Shown: in pieces, positions 32,658 to 41,853 of the stretch | How positions within the stretch are numbered: the stretch's first letter is position 1 | Layout of the letters: each line of letters opens with the position of its first letter | Origin: Aquabacterium humicola | GTDB lineage: Bacteria; Pseudomonadota; Gammaproteobacteria; Burkholderiales; Burkholderiaceae_C | NCBI RefSeq assembly: GCF_030167915.1 | Contig: NZ_JARGNB010000007.1 | Span: 1 to 64,000 of the forward strand | Length of the DNA: 64,000 nucleotides | Direction: 5' to 3' | Program-made: the position numbers and the translations under genes | The notes under the pieces: model-generated | Told to the model about the DNA's origin: nothing | Database searches by the model: none | What the model saw: the letters and a program-made list of their open reading frames with translations, nothing else

Positions 32658-35600
32658 ATGTCGGACCCGCCTGCCACGGACCTGCCTGTTCCGCACCTGC
32701 CCGTCCCGGACCTGCACTTCAAGCTGCTCGGGGCGCCGGCGGTCGCGTTCGGCGGCCGAATGCTTGCTCTGCCCTTCGAGCGCCGCACGCAGCTGGCGGT
32801 GCTGCTGGCGCTGCGGCGGCAGTGGGTGCCGCGCACCGAGGTCGCCGCGCTGCTGTGGCCCGAGCTGAGCGACAAGCAGGCCTACGCGAACCTGCGCAAG
32901 ACGCTGTTCCGGCTGCCATCGCTGCCCTGGGCGCAGGCGGTGGCGGTGGAGCCGGCGGCGCTGCGTTTCGACGTGCCCACCGACGTCGGCGAGTTCGAGG
33001 CCGCGTTGAACGACGGCCGCACCGCCGACGCGCTGGCGGCCTACGGCGGCGACCTGCTCGACGGCTTCGACGATGGCCAGAGCGACGGCTGGACCCGCTG
33101 GCTCGGCTTCGAACGCGACCGGCTGCGCGCCGCCTGGCGCCATGCCGCGCTGGCGACGCTGGACGGCGGCACGCTGGACACGTCGGCCGCGCTGGCGCTG
33201 AGCACGCGGCTGCTGGAATCCGATCCGCTCGACGAAGCCGCGCTGCAGCATCGCCTGGCTGCGCTGGCGGCCAGCGGCCAGGCGGGCGCCGCGCGCGCGG
33301 CCTACCGGCAGTTCGTCGAGCGGCTGCAAGCCGAGCTCGGCATCGAGCCCGGCGCGGCGCTGCGCGCGCTGCACGACGGCCTCGGCGCGGGCGCCGCGGC
33401 GCCACCACGCCCGCCGGCGGTCATGGCGCCGCCGCTCGCCGATGACGGCTTCGTCGGCCGCTCCGGCGAGCTGGCGCGCATCGCCGAGCTCTTGTCGCGC
33501 GACGAGTGCCGGCTGCTGTGCCTGGTCGGCCCGGGCGGCGTCGGCAAGACGCGGCTGGCCAGGCGCGCGATGCAGCTGCTGGGTCCGCAGCAGGACGACG
33601 GGGCGCTGTTCATCGCGCTCGATGACGTCGAGACCGCCGCGCAGCTCGGCCTGCGGCTGGCGCAGGAAGCGGGGGTGGCCACCGGCCCGCGCGCCGGCCA
33701 GGCCCTGGACCGCGCGATCGAGGCCTGGCGCGAGCGCCAGCTGCTGCTGGTGCTGGACAACTTCGAGCAGCTGTCCGGCGAGACGGCCACCCTCTCGCGG
33801 CTGCTGCGCGATTGCCCGCGCCTGAAGCTCTTGGTGACCACGCGGGTGCGGCTGCAGCTGGCCGACGAATGGTCGCTGCCGCTCGAAGGCCTGCCCTGCC
33901 CCGACCCCGAGGACCGCGACCGCGTCGAGGCCTTCGACGCGGTGCGCCTGTTCGTCAAGGCCGCCCAGCGTGTCGAGCCCGGCTTCAGCGCGGCCGCCGA
34001 TGCCGCGGCCATCGTCGACATCTGCCGCCAGGTCGATGGCCTGCCGCTGGCGCTGGAGCTGGCCGCCGCGTGGGTGCGCATGCTGTCCTGCGCCGAGATC
34101 GCGCAGGAGCTGCACCAGGGCACCGAGCTGCTGCGCGCCGCCGATGCCCGCCTGCCCGAGCGCCACGCCAGCCTGGAGACGGTGTTCGAGCAGTCCTGGC
34201 AACGCCTCAGCGCCAGCGAGCGCGAGGTGCTGGCGCGGCTGTCGGTGTTCCACGGCGGCTTCTCGGTCGAGACCGCGCGCGCGGTGGCCGGTGCGTCGCT
34301 GCCGGTGCTGGGCGCGCTGGCCGACAAGTCGCTGCTGACCAAGGACCGCCAGCGCATGCGCCTGCACCCGCTGGTGCAGCAGCTGGCGGCGCTGAAGCTG
34401 CAGGCGCTCGACGCGTCCTCGGCCACGCACGACCGCCATGCGCGGCACTTCCACGGCTGGCTGCTGCAGCTGGAGCCGGCGGCCGCGCGCGGCCGGCGCG
34501 AGGCGCTGAAGGCCATCGACGACGACTTCGAGAACGCGCGGCGCGCCTGGCTGCATTCGATCGCCCGCCAGGACGCCGCCGCGCTGCTGCGCGTGCTGCC
34601 GGCCTGGCGCCACTACTTCGAGCATCGCGCGCGGTTCGAGGACGGCCTGGCGCTGTGGCGCGCGGCGGCCGATTCCGAGCTGGCCGCGGCCGATGCGCTG
34701 CTGCGCGCGCGCGTGCTGGCCCAGGCCGCGCTGATGGAGATGCGCCTGGCGCGCTACGCCGACGCGCAGGTGACGGCCGGCACCGCGATCGACGCGGCTG
34801 AAGCCCCGGCCGATCGCGATGCGCGTTACCAGGCGCTGGCGGTGCAGGCCGGCTGCGCACACTACGCCGGCCGGTCGGCCGACGCGCGCGAGATCTACCT
34901 GCGCGCGCTGGACCTGGCACGCGCCCGCGAGAACGTCAGCGACATCGCGTCGACCCTGGACAACCTGGCGCTGTGCGAGAAGCGCCTGGGCCACTACGAC
35001 GAGGCGCTCGGCCTGACGCTGGAGGCACTGGCCGAGCACCGCCGGCACGGCGACGATGCGCGGCTGGCGGTGTGCCTGAACAACCTGGGCTCGCTCTACA
35101 CCTTCCTCGACGAGGACGCGGCCGCGCGCGAGCACCTGCTCGAGGCGCAGGCGCTGTGCGAGCGCCACGGCCTCGTCAGCACGCGCGCGTTCGCGCTGGC
35201 CAACCTGGGCGACCTGGCGCTGAAGGCCGGCGACATCGACGACGCGCGCAGCTTCGGCGAACAGGGCCTCGAAGGTGCGGACGCCGCCGGCCTGCGCTCG
35301 CTGGTGGCCTGGTTCAAGGTGCACCTGGCGCGCGTGGCGGTGCGCCAGGCCGCGCTGGACGACGCGCGCACCTGGCTGGCCGACGCCGCCGCGCTGGCGC
35401 TGAGCCTGGGCGCGCAGGCGATCAAGCCGCTGGTGCTGAATGCGCTGGCCGAGCTGCTCGATGCGCAGGGCCAGCCCCGGGCCGCGCGCCGCGTGCTGGG
35501 CTTCGCCGCGGCCGAGCCGACGTTGAGCGCGCCCGACCGCGATGAACTGATGGCCGCCTTCACCCGCCACCGCCCGCCGGACACGCCCGACCCGCCCTGG

Positions 35601-35687
35601 CCCGGCTGGAGCCTGACCGAGCTGATGCAGCGCATCGTCGCCGAGGCGCCGCTGGCGCATGCGCCGCTGATCGCCGCGCTGTCGTAG
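32658..35687 (+). CDS. BTAD/STAND transcriptional regulator with TPRs
   Basis: This gene encodes 1009 residues. Residues about 20-110 form a winged-helix part (RRTQLAVLLALRRQWVPRTE, VAALLWPELSDKQAYANLRK). Residues about 115-255 are a bacterial transcriptional activation (BTAD) domain. A STAND/NB-ARC-type ATPase follows with Walker A GPGGVGKT near 290 and Walker B in LLLVLDNFEQL. The GLPL element DGLPLALELAAAW is present. The last 350 residues are TPR-like repeats. The layout is that of AfsR/SARP-type large regulators. It likely controls the hydrolase/haloperoxidase genes downstream, which start 145 bases later. Confidence 0.85.
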   Translation: MSDPPATDLPVPHLPVPDLHFKLLGAPAVAFGGRMLALPFERRTQLAVLLALRRQWVPRTEVAALLWPELSDKQAYANLRKTLFRLPSLPWAQAVAVEPAALRFDVPTDVGEFEAALNDGRTADALAAYGGDLLDGFDDGQSDGWTRWLGFERDRLRAAWRHAALATLDGGTLDTSAALALSTRLLESDPLDEAALQHRLAALAASGQAGAARAAYRQFVERLQAELGIEPGAALRALHDGLGAGAAAPPRPPAVMAPPLADDGFVGRSGELARIAELLSRDECRLLCLVGPGGVGKTRLARRAMQLLGPQQDDGALFIALDDVETAAQLGLRLAQEAGVATGPRAGQALDRAIEAWRERQLLLVLDNFEQLSGETATLSRLLRDCPRLKLLVTTRVRLQLADEWSLPLEGLPCPDPEDRDRVEAFDAVRLFVKAAQRVEPGFSAAADAAAIVDICRQVDGLPLALELAAAWVRMLSCAEIAQELHQGTELLRAADARLPERHASLETVFEQSWQRLSASEREVLARLSVFHGGFSVETARAVAGASLPVLGALADKSLLTKDRQRMRLHPLVQQLAALKLQALDASSATHDRHARHFHGWLLQLEPAAARGRREALKAIDDDFENARRAWLHSIARQDAAALLRVLPAWRHYFEHRARFEDGLALWRAAADSELAAADALLRARVLAQAALMEMRLARYADAQVTAGTAIDAAEAPADRDARYQALAVQAGCAHYAGRSADAREIYLRALDLARARENVSDIASTLDNLALCEKRLGHYDEALGLTLEALAEHRRHGDDARLAVCLNNLGSLYTFLDEDAAAREHLLEAQALCERHGLVSTRAFALANLGDLALKAGDIDDARSFGEQGLEGADAAGLRSLVAWFKVHLARVAVRQAALDDARTWLADAAALALSLGAQAIKPLVLNALAELLDAQGQPRAARRVLGFAAAEPTLSAPDRDELMAAFTRHRPPDTPDPPWPGWSLTELMQRIVAEAPLAHAPLIAALS

Positions 35688-35832
35688 CCGCGCCGGCGCG
35701 CCCGGGCGCCGCGCGTCGCTGCCCGCCGTTCCGCCCCGTTCCGCCGCGTTCCTGATCGCCTCCGCCGGCGGCATGGAACGCCCATGGAACGCAGCCCTGC
35801 GCACAGTGCGTCCTCACCGAAAGGACGCACCG

Positions 35833-36714
35833 ATGCACGCTTTGCCTTCCCTCGCCGCACACCGCCGCCCCGCCCGCCGGGAAACGGTCGTGCTGCTGCA
35901 CGCCAGCGCCTCGTCGTCGCGCCAGTGGGACCCGCTGGCCGAGGCGCTCGCGCCGCACTTCGACGTGCAGGCGATCGACCTGCACGGCCATGGCCGCGGC
36001 CCGGCGTGGACCGCCGGCCGGCCGCTGTCGGTGCACGACGACGCGGCGCTGGCCCGCGCGGTGCTCGAGCGCAGCGGCGGCGGCCACGTGATCGGCCATT
36101 CCTACGGCGCCGCGGTGGCGACTCACCTGGCCGCGGCGTCGCCCGCGCTGGTGCACAGCCTCGCGGTCTACGAGCCGGTGCTCTTCAGCCTGCTCGAGGC
36201 CCAGGCCCCGATGAGCCCCGGCATCCGCGAGGCCTTCGCGCTGGCCGCCTTCGTGCGCGAGCAGGTCGAGCGCGCCGCGCCGGCCGCCGCGGCCGAGCGC
36301 TTTGTCGACTATTGGTCAGGTGCCGGCGCGTGGCGCGCGATGTCGGCCAGCCGGCAGCAGGCGGTGGCCGAGCGCATGCCGGTGGTCGCGCAGCATTTCG
36401 CCACGCTGGTCGGCGAGCCGCTGCCGCTGCACGCGCTGCAGAAGCTGCGCATGCCGCTGCTGTGCCTGCGCGGCTCGCGCACGACGATGGCCGCGCTGCA
36501 TGTCACGGCGCTGCTGCGCTGCCTGCTGCCGCATGGCCGCCACGAGGTGCTCGACGGCCTCGCGCACATGGGGCCGCTGACGCATCCGCGGACCGTCAAC
36601 GAGCGCCTGCTGCGCTTCCTGCATTTCGACGTGCCGTGCCGCGCGCCGCATGAAGCGCCGGCCGCGGCCGAACGAAGCGGCGCGGCCACCGAAACCGCCG
36701 ACTGCGCGACCTGA
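35833..36714 (+). CDS. Alpha/beta hydrolase
   Basis: This gene encodes 293 residues from an ATG with AAAGGA upstream; a longer frame from 35773 lacks such a site. The nucleophile elbow is VIGHSYGAAV (Ser). The oxyanion/HG motif is VVLLHASASSSRQW, and the likely catalytic His lies in LDGLAHMGPLTHP. The amino part IDLHGHGRGP is typical of esterase/lipase-like members. Substrate unknown. It follows a BTAD regulator, a gene pairing seen in other proteobacteria. Confidence 0.8.
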   Translation: MHALPSLAAHRRPARRETVVLLHASASSSRQWDPLAEALAPHFDVQAIDLHGHGRGPAWTAGRPLSVHDDAALARAVLERSGGGHVIGHSYGAAVATHLAAASPALVHSLAVYEPVLFSLLEAQAPMSPGIREAFALAAFVREQVERAAPAAAAERFVDYWSGAGAWRAMSASRQQAVAERMPVVAQHFATLVGEPLPLHALQKLRMPLLCLRGSRTTMAALHVTALLRCLLPHGRHEVLDGLAHMGPLTHPRTVNERLLRFLHFDVPCRAPHEAPAAAERSGAATETADCAT

Positions 36715-36797
36715 GCGCACGGCAACGGCTTCCTGCCTGCGGTGCATCGAACGCGCCGCGACCTTCCCCTGTCCTTCATCCTCATCGAGATCCCACC

Positions 36798-38120
36798 ATG
36801 CAACCCGTTCGTTCCCCTGTCTCCTTCGCACTCGCCGGCATCGCGCTGGCCGCCCTGCACGTCGCGTCGCCGGCCCGCGCCGACGCGGTCACCGACTGGA
36901 ACATCAAGGCCGCTGAATTCATCACCGACGCCAAGCTCGGCACGCCCCCGGCGATGCGCGTGATGGCGGTCGTGCAGACCGCCGTGCACGACGCCGCGCA
37001 GCAGGTGCCGGCGGCGTCGCAGGACGCGGCGGTGGCCGCCGCGAACCGCGCCACGCTGATGGCGCTGCTGCCGGCGCAGAAGGCGGCCATCGAGACCACC
37101 TACACGACCATGCTCGCCGCGCTGCCCGATGCCTCGGCCAAGGCCGCCGGCATCGCCGCCGGCGAACGTGCCGCCGCGGCGGTGCTGGGCGCGCGCGCCA
37201 AGGAAGCACCGGTGTTCGCTGCCGTCGACATGACGCGGCCGCACATCGGCAACCAGCCGGGCGTCTACGTGCCGACCGTGCTGCCGGCGGCCACCGCGTG
37301 GGCCGCGCGCACGCCGTGGGTGATGACCGGGCCGGCGCAGTTCCGCCCCGGCCCGCCGGTGGCGCTGGCCAGCGACACCTGGACCCGCGACTTCGACGAG
37401 ATCAAGGCCTACGGCGGCCGCGACAGCAAGGCGCGCAGCGCCGAGCAGACCGAGATCGCGCGCTTCTGGGACTACTCGCTGCCGGCGATCTACCACGGCG
37501 TCGTGCGCTCGGTGGCGCTGACGCCGGGCCGCGACGTGGCGGCCAATGCGCGCCTGTTTGCCACCGTCGCGCAGGCGATGGACGATGCGCTGATCGCCGT
37601 CTTCGATGCCAAGCACCACTACCGCTTCTGGCGCCCGGTCACCGCGATCCGCAATGCCGACCTCGACGGCAACGACGCCACCAGCCGCGACGCCGGCTGG
37701 CTGCCGCTGATCGACACGCCGATGCATCCCGAGTACCCGAGCGGCCACAGCATCCTGGCCGGTGCGGTCGGCGCGGTGCTGAAGGCCGAGGTCGGCTCGG
37801 CGCCGGTGACGCTGGCCACCAGCAGCCCGACCGCCAAGGGCGCGACGCGCCAGTGGACGCGCATCGACGACTTCGTCAACGAAGTGGCGATGGCGCGCGT
37901 GTGGGGCGGCCTGCACTACCGCTCGACCAACGAGGTGAGCCTGGTGATGGGCCGCGCGATCGGCGAGCTGGCGGTGCGCAAGGCCCGGCAACAGGCGGCG
38001 CTGCAGGCCGCCGAAATGGGCGGCGAGAAGGCCGGCGAGAAGTCCGGGAAGGCCGAGCAGGGCGTCAAGCCCGAGAAGGTCGAGCGGGGCGAGCGCGCCC
38101 TCGTGGCGACCGCGCAGTGA
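36798..38120 (+). CDS. Vanadium-dependent haloperoxidase / PAP2-like protein
   Basis: This gene encodes 440 residues with a signal peptide (MQPVRSPVSFALAGIALAAL ending near ARADA). The acid-phosphatase/vanadium haloperoxidase motifs are in order: Lys272 and Arg279 in KHHYRFWRP, PSGHS at 314-318 (His317), and ARVWGGLHYRSTNE with Arg367 and His373. Such enzymes oxidise halides with H2O2 or act as phosphatases; which applies here is unknown. A Lys/Glu-rich tail is unusual. The RTX-like gene begins 34 bases later, so these are probably co-transcribed. Confidence 0.8.
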   Translation: MQPVRSPVSFALAGIALAALHVASPARADAVTDWNIKAAEFITDAKLGTPPAMRVMAVVQTAVHDAAQQVPAASQDAAVAAANRATLMALLPAQKAAIETTYTTMLAALPDASAKAAGIAAGERAAAAVLGARAKEAPVFAAVDMTRPHIGNQPGVYVPTVLPAATAWAARTPWVMTGPAQFRPGPPVALASDTWTRDFDEIKAYGGRDSKARSAEQTEIARFWDYSLPAIYHGVVRSVALTPGRDVAANARLFATVAQAMDDALIAVFDAKHHYRFWRPVTAIRNADLDGNDATSRDAGWLPLIDTPMHPEYPSGHSILAGAVGAVLKAEVGSAPVTLATSSPTAKGATRQWTRIDDFVNEVAMARVWGGLHYRSTNEVSLVMGRAIGELAVRKARQQAALQAAEMGGEKAGEKSGKAEQGVKPEKVERGERALVATAQ

Positions 38121-38154
38121 GCGCCGTCCACCGCTGTTGCGCAGGACTGCATCC

Positions 38155-41100
38155 ATGAGCTTCACCGCGACCTTCACCGACGGCGTTCTCGCGATCGCCG
38201 GCGATGCGCTGGACAACCCGCTGACCGTCGGCCGCGATGCCGCCGGCAAGCTGTTCGTCAACGGCAGCGCGATCCCCGTGGCCGGCGTGCAGCCGACGAT
38301 CGCCAATACGACGCTGATCCAGGTCTTCGGCCAGGACGGCAACGACAGCGTGCTGCTCAGCGAGGTGAACGGCCCGCTGCCGCACGGCCAGCTGTTCGGC
38401 GGGGCCGGCCACGACACGCTGACCGGCGGCGCCGGCAGCGACATGCTGTTCGGCCAGCTCGACAACGATGTCTTGCGCGGCCTCGGCGGCGACGACTTCC
38501 TGTTCGGCGGCGTCGGCAACGACTTGCTGATCGGCGGCACCGGCCACGACGAGCTCTACGGCGAGGCCGGCGACGACCGCCTGGTGTGGAACAACGGCGA
38601 CGGTTCCGACCTGTTCGAAGGCGGCGACGGCTTCGACATCGCCGAGGTCAACGGCGGCAGCGAGGCCGAGGTCTTCACCGTGACGGCGAACGGCACGCGG
38701 GTGCGCATCGACCGCATCGACCCCGCGCCGTTCTTCATCGACGCCGGCACGATGGAGAAGCTGCAGCTTGCGCTGGGCGGCGGCGACGACCAGTTCTTCG
38801 CCACCGGCAACCTCGCCGCGCTGCTGCAGATCACCGTCGACGGCGGCGCCGGCAACGACCTGATCCACGGCAGCAACGGCGCCGACGTGCTCAAGGGCGG
38901 CGACGGCGACGACACCCTCGACGGCAACCAGGGCAACGACAGCCTGTTCCTCGGCGCCGGCAACGACCGCTTCAGCTGGGACCCGGGCGATGGCAGCGAC
39001 GTCATCGAAGGCGGCAGCGGCACCGATGTGCTGCAGCTCAACGGCTCGGCCATCTACGAGCAGTTCGTGCTCGGCGCGAACGGCGCGCGGCTGCGGCTGA
39101 CGCGCGACATCGGCAGCATCGTGCTCGATGCCGACGATGTCGAGACGGTCGAGATCCGCGCGCTCGGCGGCACCGACCGCATCACCGTCGAGCCGCTGGC
39201 GGGCACCGACGTGCGCGACGTGCGCGTGGACCTCACGGCCTTCGGCGGCGGGGGCGACGGCGCGGTCGACGTGGTCGCGGTGCACGGCACGACCGGCGCC
39301 GATGTGGTGAGCTTCAGCGTCGCCAACGGCGTCACGACGGTGCTCGGCCTCACGACCCGGGTGCACGTCAGCGGCGCGGAGCAGGGGTCCGATGTGCTGC
39401 AGCTGGTGCTGGGCGAGGGCGGCGACGTGCTCACCGGCGCGGGGCTCGTTGCGGGCACGGCCTACCTGGCCGTCGACGGCGGTGCCGGCAACGACAAGCT
39501 CACCGGCAGCGCCAGCGCCGACACGCTCGCCGGCGGCGACGGCACCGACCTGCTGACCGGCGGCCTCGGCGACGACTGGCTCTATGGCGACGCGGGCGAC
39601 GACCGCATCCAGTGGACCGCCGGTGACGGCAACGACCTGGTCGACGGCGGCGAAGGTTTCGACGTCGTCGTGGTTGACGGCAGCGGCCTGGCCGACAAGG
39701 TGATCGTCACCGCGAACGGCGAACGCGTGCGGGTCGACCTCACCGAGCCGGCGCCGGCGGGCAGCCTCGACATCGGCACGACCGAAGAAGTGCGCATCGA
39801 GCTCAACGCCGGCGACGACCAGTTCTTCGCGGTCGGCAACCTCGCGGCACTGACGACGCTGGTGATCGACGGCGGCAGCGGCAACGACGTGCTCAACGGC
39901 GGCAACGGCGCCGACGTGCTGATCGGCGGCGACGGCAACGACCTGATCGACGGCAACCAGGGCAGCGACAGCGTGCTGATGGGCGCCGGCAACGACCGCT
40001 TCGCCTGGAGCCCGGGCGACGGCAGCGACGTGATCGAAGGCGGCAGCGGCGCGGACGTGATGCAGGTCGACGGCTCGGCGATCCAGGAGCAGTACGTGCT
40101 GTCCGCAGGCGGCGCGAACGGCACGCGCCTGCGCATGACGCGCGACATCGCCAACGTGGTATTCGATGCCGACGACGTCGAGACCGTCGAGCTGCGCACC
40201 TTCGGCGGCGCCGACCTGGTCACCGTCGAATCGCTGGCCGCCACCGACGTGCGCGACGTGCGCATCGACCTGGCGCTGCTGGGCGGCGCCGGGGACGCGG
40301 CGTCCGACGTCGTCGCGGTGAAGGCCACCGACGTGGCCGACGTGGTGAGCTTCGGCTTCGCCAACGGCATCGCCACGGTGCTGGGCCTGGCGACGCGGGT
40401 GCACGTCGGCGGCGCGGAAGCCGCGCTCGACAGCCTGCAGCTGCGGCTGCTCGATGGCCACGACGTGCTCAGCGGTGCCGGCCTCGGCGCTGGTGCAGCG
40501 CGCCTGGTGGCCGACGGCGGCCTCGGCAACGACCGCCTGACCGGCAGCGCCAACGGCGACACGCTGATCGGCGGGGCCGGCAACGACGAGCTGAACGGCG
40601 CCGTCGGCGACGACGTGATCGACGGCGGCGAAGGCGACGACCTGCTGCTGTGGAAGGCCGGCGACGGCAACGACGTGTTCGACGGCGGCGCCGGGCTGGA
40701 CCTCGCACGGGTCAGCGGCAGCGCGGCCGCCGACACCTTCACCGTCACCGCCAACGGCGAGCGGGTGCGCATCGACCGCCTCGAGCCGCTGCCGGCGGGC
40801 AGCATCGACCTGGGCACGACCGAGCAGCTGCGCCTGGAGCTCGGCGGCGGCGACGACCGCTTCTTCGCCACCGGCAACCTCGCGGCGCTGGTGCAGCTGA
40901 CCATCGACGGCGGCGCGGGCAACGACGTGATCAACGGCGGCAACGGTGCCGACGTGCTGGGGGGCGGCGACGGCAACGACACGATCGACGGCAACCAGGG
41001 CGCCGACAGCATCTTCCTCGGTGCCGGCAACGACCGCTTCAGCTGGGATCCGGGCGACGGCAGCGACGTCATCGAAGGCGGCAGCGGCACCGACGTGCTG

Positions 41101-41712
41101 GCGTTCAACGGCTCGGCCATCTACGAGCAGCTGGTGCTGAGCGCCAATGGCGCGCGGCTGAAGCTGACGCGCGACATCGCCGGCATCACGCTCGATGCCG
41201 ACGACATCGAGACGGTGGAGCTGCGCCCGGTCGGCGGCACGGACCGCATCACGGTGAACCACCTCGGCGGCACCGACGTGAAGGCCGTGCGCATCGACCT
41301 GGCGCCGACCCTCGGCGGCAGCGGCGGCGACGGCGTGGCCGACACCGTCGTGATCGACGGCAGCGCCGGCAACGACGTCGTCGCGATCTTCATGGAGAAC
41401 GGCGCGCTGGTCGTGCGCGGCCTCGGCTACGACGTGGTGGTGCGCAACTTCGAGCCGGGGCTCGACAAGCTGCAGTTCAACGGCCTGGCCGGCGACGACG
41501 TCGTCAAGGCGAGCGTGGCGGTGCTGATGCCGCTGGTGCTCGACGGCGGCGACGGCAACGACGTGCTGACCGGCGGCGGCGGCGACGACTGGCTGGACGG
41601 CGGCGCGGGCTTCGACACGCTGACCGGCGGCCCCGGCGTCGACGTGCTGCTCAATGGCGAGGTGCAGATCGCCGGGCTGCCGAGCGGCATCGATGCCTCG
41701 CTGATCGGTTGA
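38155..41712 (+). CDS. RTX-like calcium-binding repeat protein
   Basis: This gene encodes 1185 residues with no signal peptide, consistent with type I or other leaderless export. Many glycine- and aspartate-rich nonapeptides of the GGxGxDxLx type appear (LFGGAGHDTLTGGAGSDMLF, GGDGDDTLDGNQGNDSLF). Three long units of about 340 residues start near bases 38580, 39607 and 40645. Each carries VTANG.RVRID, a NLAAL...DGGAGND block and a DGNQG..S box, then DIA...DADD.ET. The end has further RTX copies. Calcium-stabilised adhesin or secreted enzyme-associated protein are possibilities. No T1SS genes are nearby. Confidence 0.85.
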   Translation: MSFTATFTDGVLAIAGDALDNPLTVGRDAAGKLFVNGSAIPVAGVQPTIANTTLIQVFGQDGNDSVLLSEVNGPLPHGQLFGGAGHDTLTGGAGSDMLFGQLDNDVLRGLGGDDFLFGGVGNDLLIGGTGHDELYGEAGDDRLVWNNGDGSDLFEGGDGFDIAEVNGGSEAEVFTVTANGTRVRIDRIDPAPFFIDAGTMEKLQLALGGGDDQFFATGNLAALLQITVDGGAGNDLIHGSNGADVLKGGDGDDTLDGNQGNDSLFLGAGNDRFSWDPGDGSDVIEGGSGTDVLQLNGSAIYEQFVLGANGARLRLTRDIGSIVLDADDVETVEIRALGGTDRITVEPLAGTDVRDVRVDLTAFGGGGDGAVDVVAVHGTTGADVVSFSVANGVTTVLGLTTRVHVSGAEQGSDVLQLVLGEGGDVLTGAGLVAGTAYLAVDGGAGNDKLTGSASADTLAGGDGTDLLTGGLGDDWLYGDAGDDRIQWTAGDGNDLVDGGEGFDVVVVDGSGLADKVIVTANGERVRVDLTEPAPAGSLDIGTTEEVRIELNAGDDQFFAVGNLAALTTLVIDGGSGNDVLNGGNGADVLIGGDGNDLIDGNQGSDSVLMGAGNDRFAWSPGDGSDVIEGGSGADVMQVDGSAIQEQYVLSAGGANGTRLRMTRDIANVVFDADDVETVELRTFGGADLVTVESLAATDVRDVRIDLALLGGAGDAASDVVAVKATDVADVVSFGFANGIATVLGLATRVHVGGAEAALDSLQLRLLDGHDVLSGAGLGAGAARLVADGGLGNDRLTGSANGDTLIGGAGNDELNGAVGDDVIDGGEGDDLLLWKAGDGNDVFDGGAGLDLARVSGSAAADTFTVTANGERVRIDRLEPLPAGSIDLGTTEQLRLELGGGDDRFFATGNLAALVQLTIDGGAGNDVINGGNGADVLGGGDGNDTIDGNQGADSIFLGAGNDRFSWDPGDGSDVIEGGSGTDVLAFNGSAIYEQLVLSANGARLKLTRDIAGITLDADDIETVELRPVGGTDRITVNHLGGTDVKAVRIDLAPTLGGSGGDGVADTVVIDGSAGNDVVAIFMENGALVVRGLGYDVVVRNFEPGLDKLQFNGLAGDDVVKASVAVLMPLVLDGGDGNDVLTGGGGDDWLDGGAGFDTLTGGPGVDVLLNGEVQIAGLPSGIDASLIG

Positions 41713-41726
41713 GGCAGATCAACAGG

Positions 41727-41783
41727 ACGGCGGCGCGCGCCGGCACTGCGCCGGAATGCCACAGCGCGCGGGCCGTTTTGTTC
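41727..41783 (+). terminator. Possible terminator after the RTX-like gene
   Basis: A GC-rich imperfect inverted repeat (from acggcggcgcgcgc to gcgcgcgggccgt) ends in TTTTG at about 41776-41780. It lies between the RTX-like stop and the TonB-dependent receptor start. The stem has mismatches, so this is a weak call. Confidence 0.35.
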
Positions 41784-41853
41784 GAGGACGGCACGCTGCC
41801 GAGGGATCGCACCGGGTCGCGGCCGCTGACCCGCCTGCCTAAGGTGCGGCCGC

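Noticed and set aside
32535-35804. Minus-strand open frame of 1089 codons over the BTAD regulator
   Set aside because: It is antisense to a gene with clear Walker, BTAD and TPR features and has low-complexity Arg/Gln composition.
38065-41262. Long minus-strand open frame of 1065 codons
   Set aside because: It is the antisense shadow of the RTX-like gene. The Val/Ala/His repeats come from the repeated sense codons.
38400-41640. Short regularly spaced repeats that could be taken for a CRISPR array
   Set aside because: They are in-frame RTX nonapeptide codons, not direct repeats with unique spacers.
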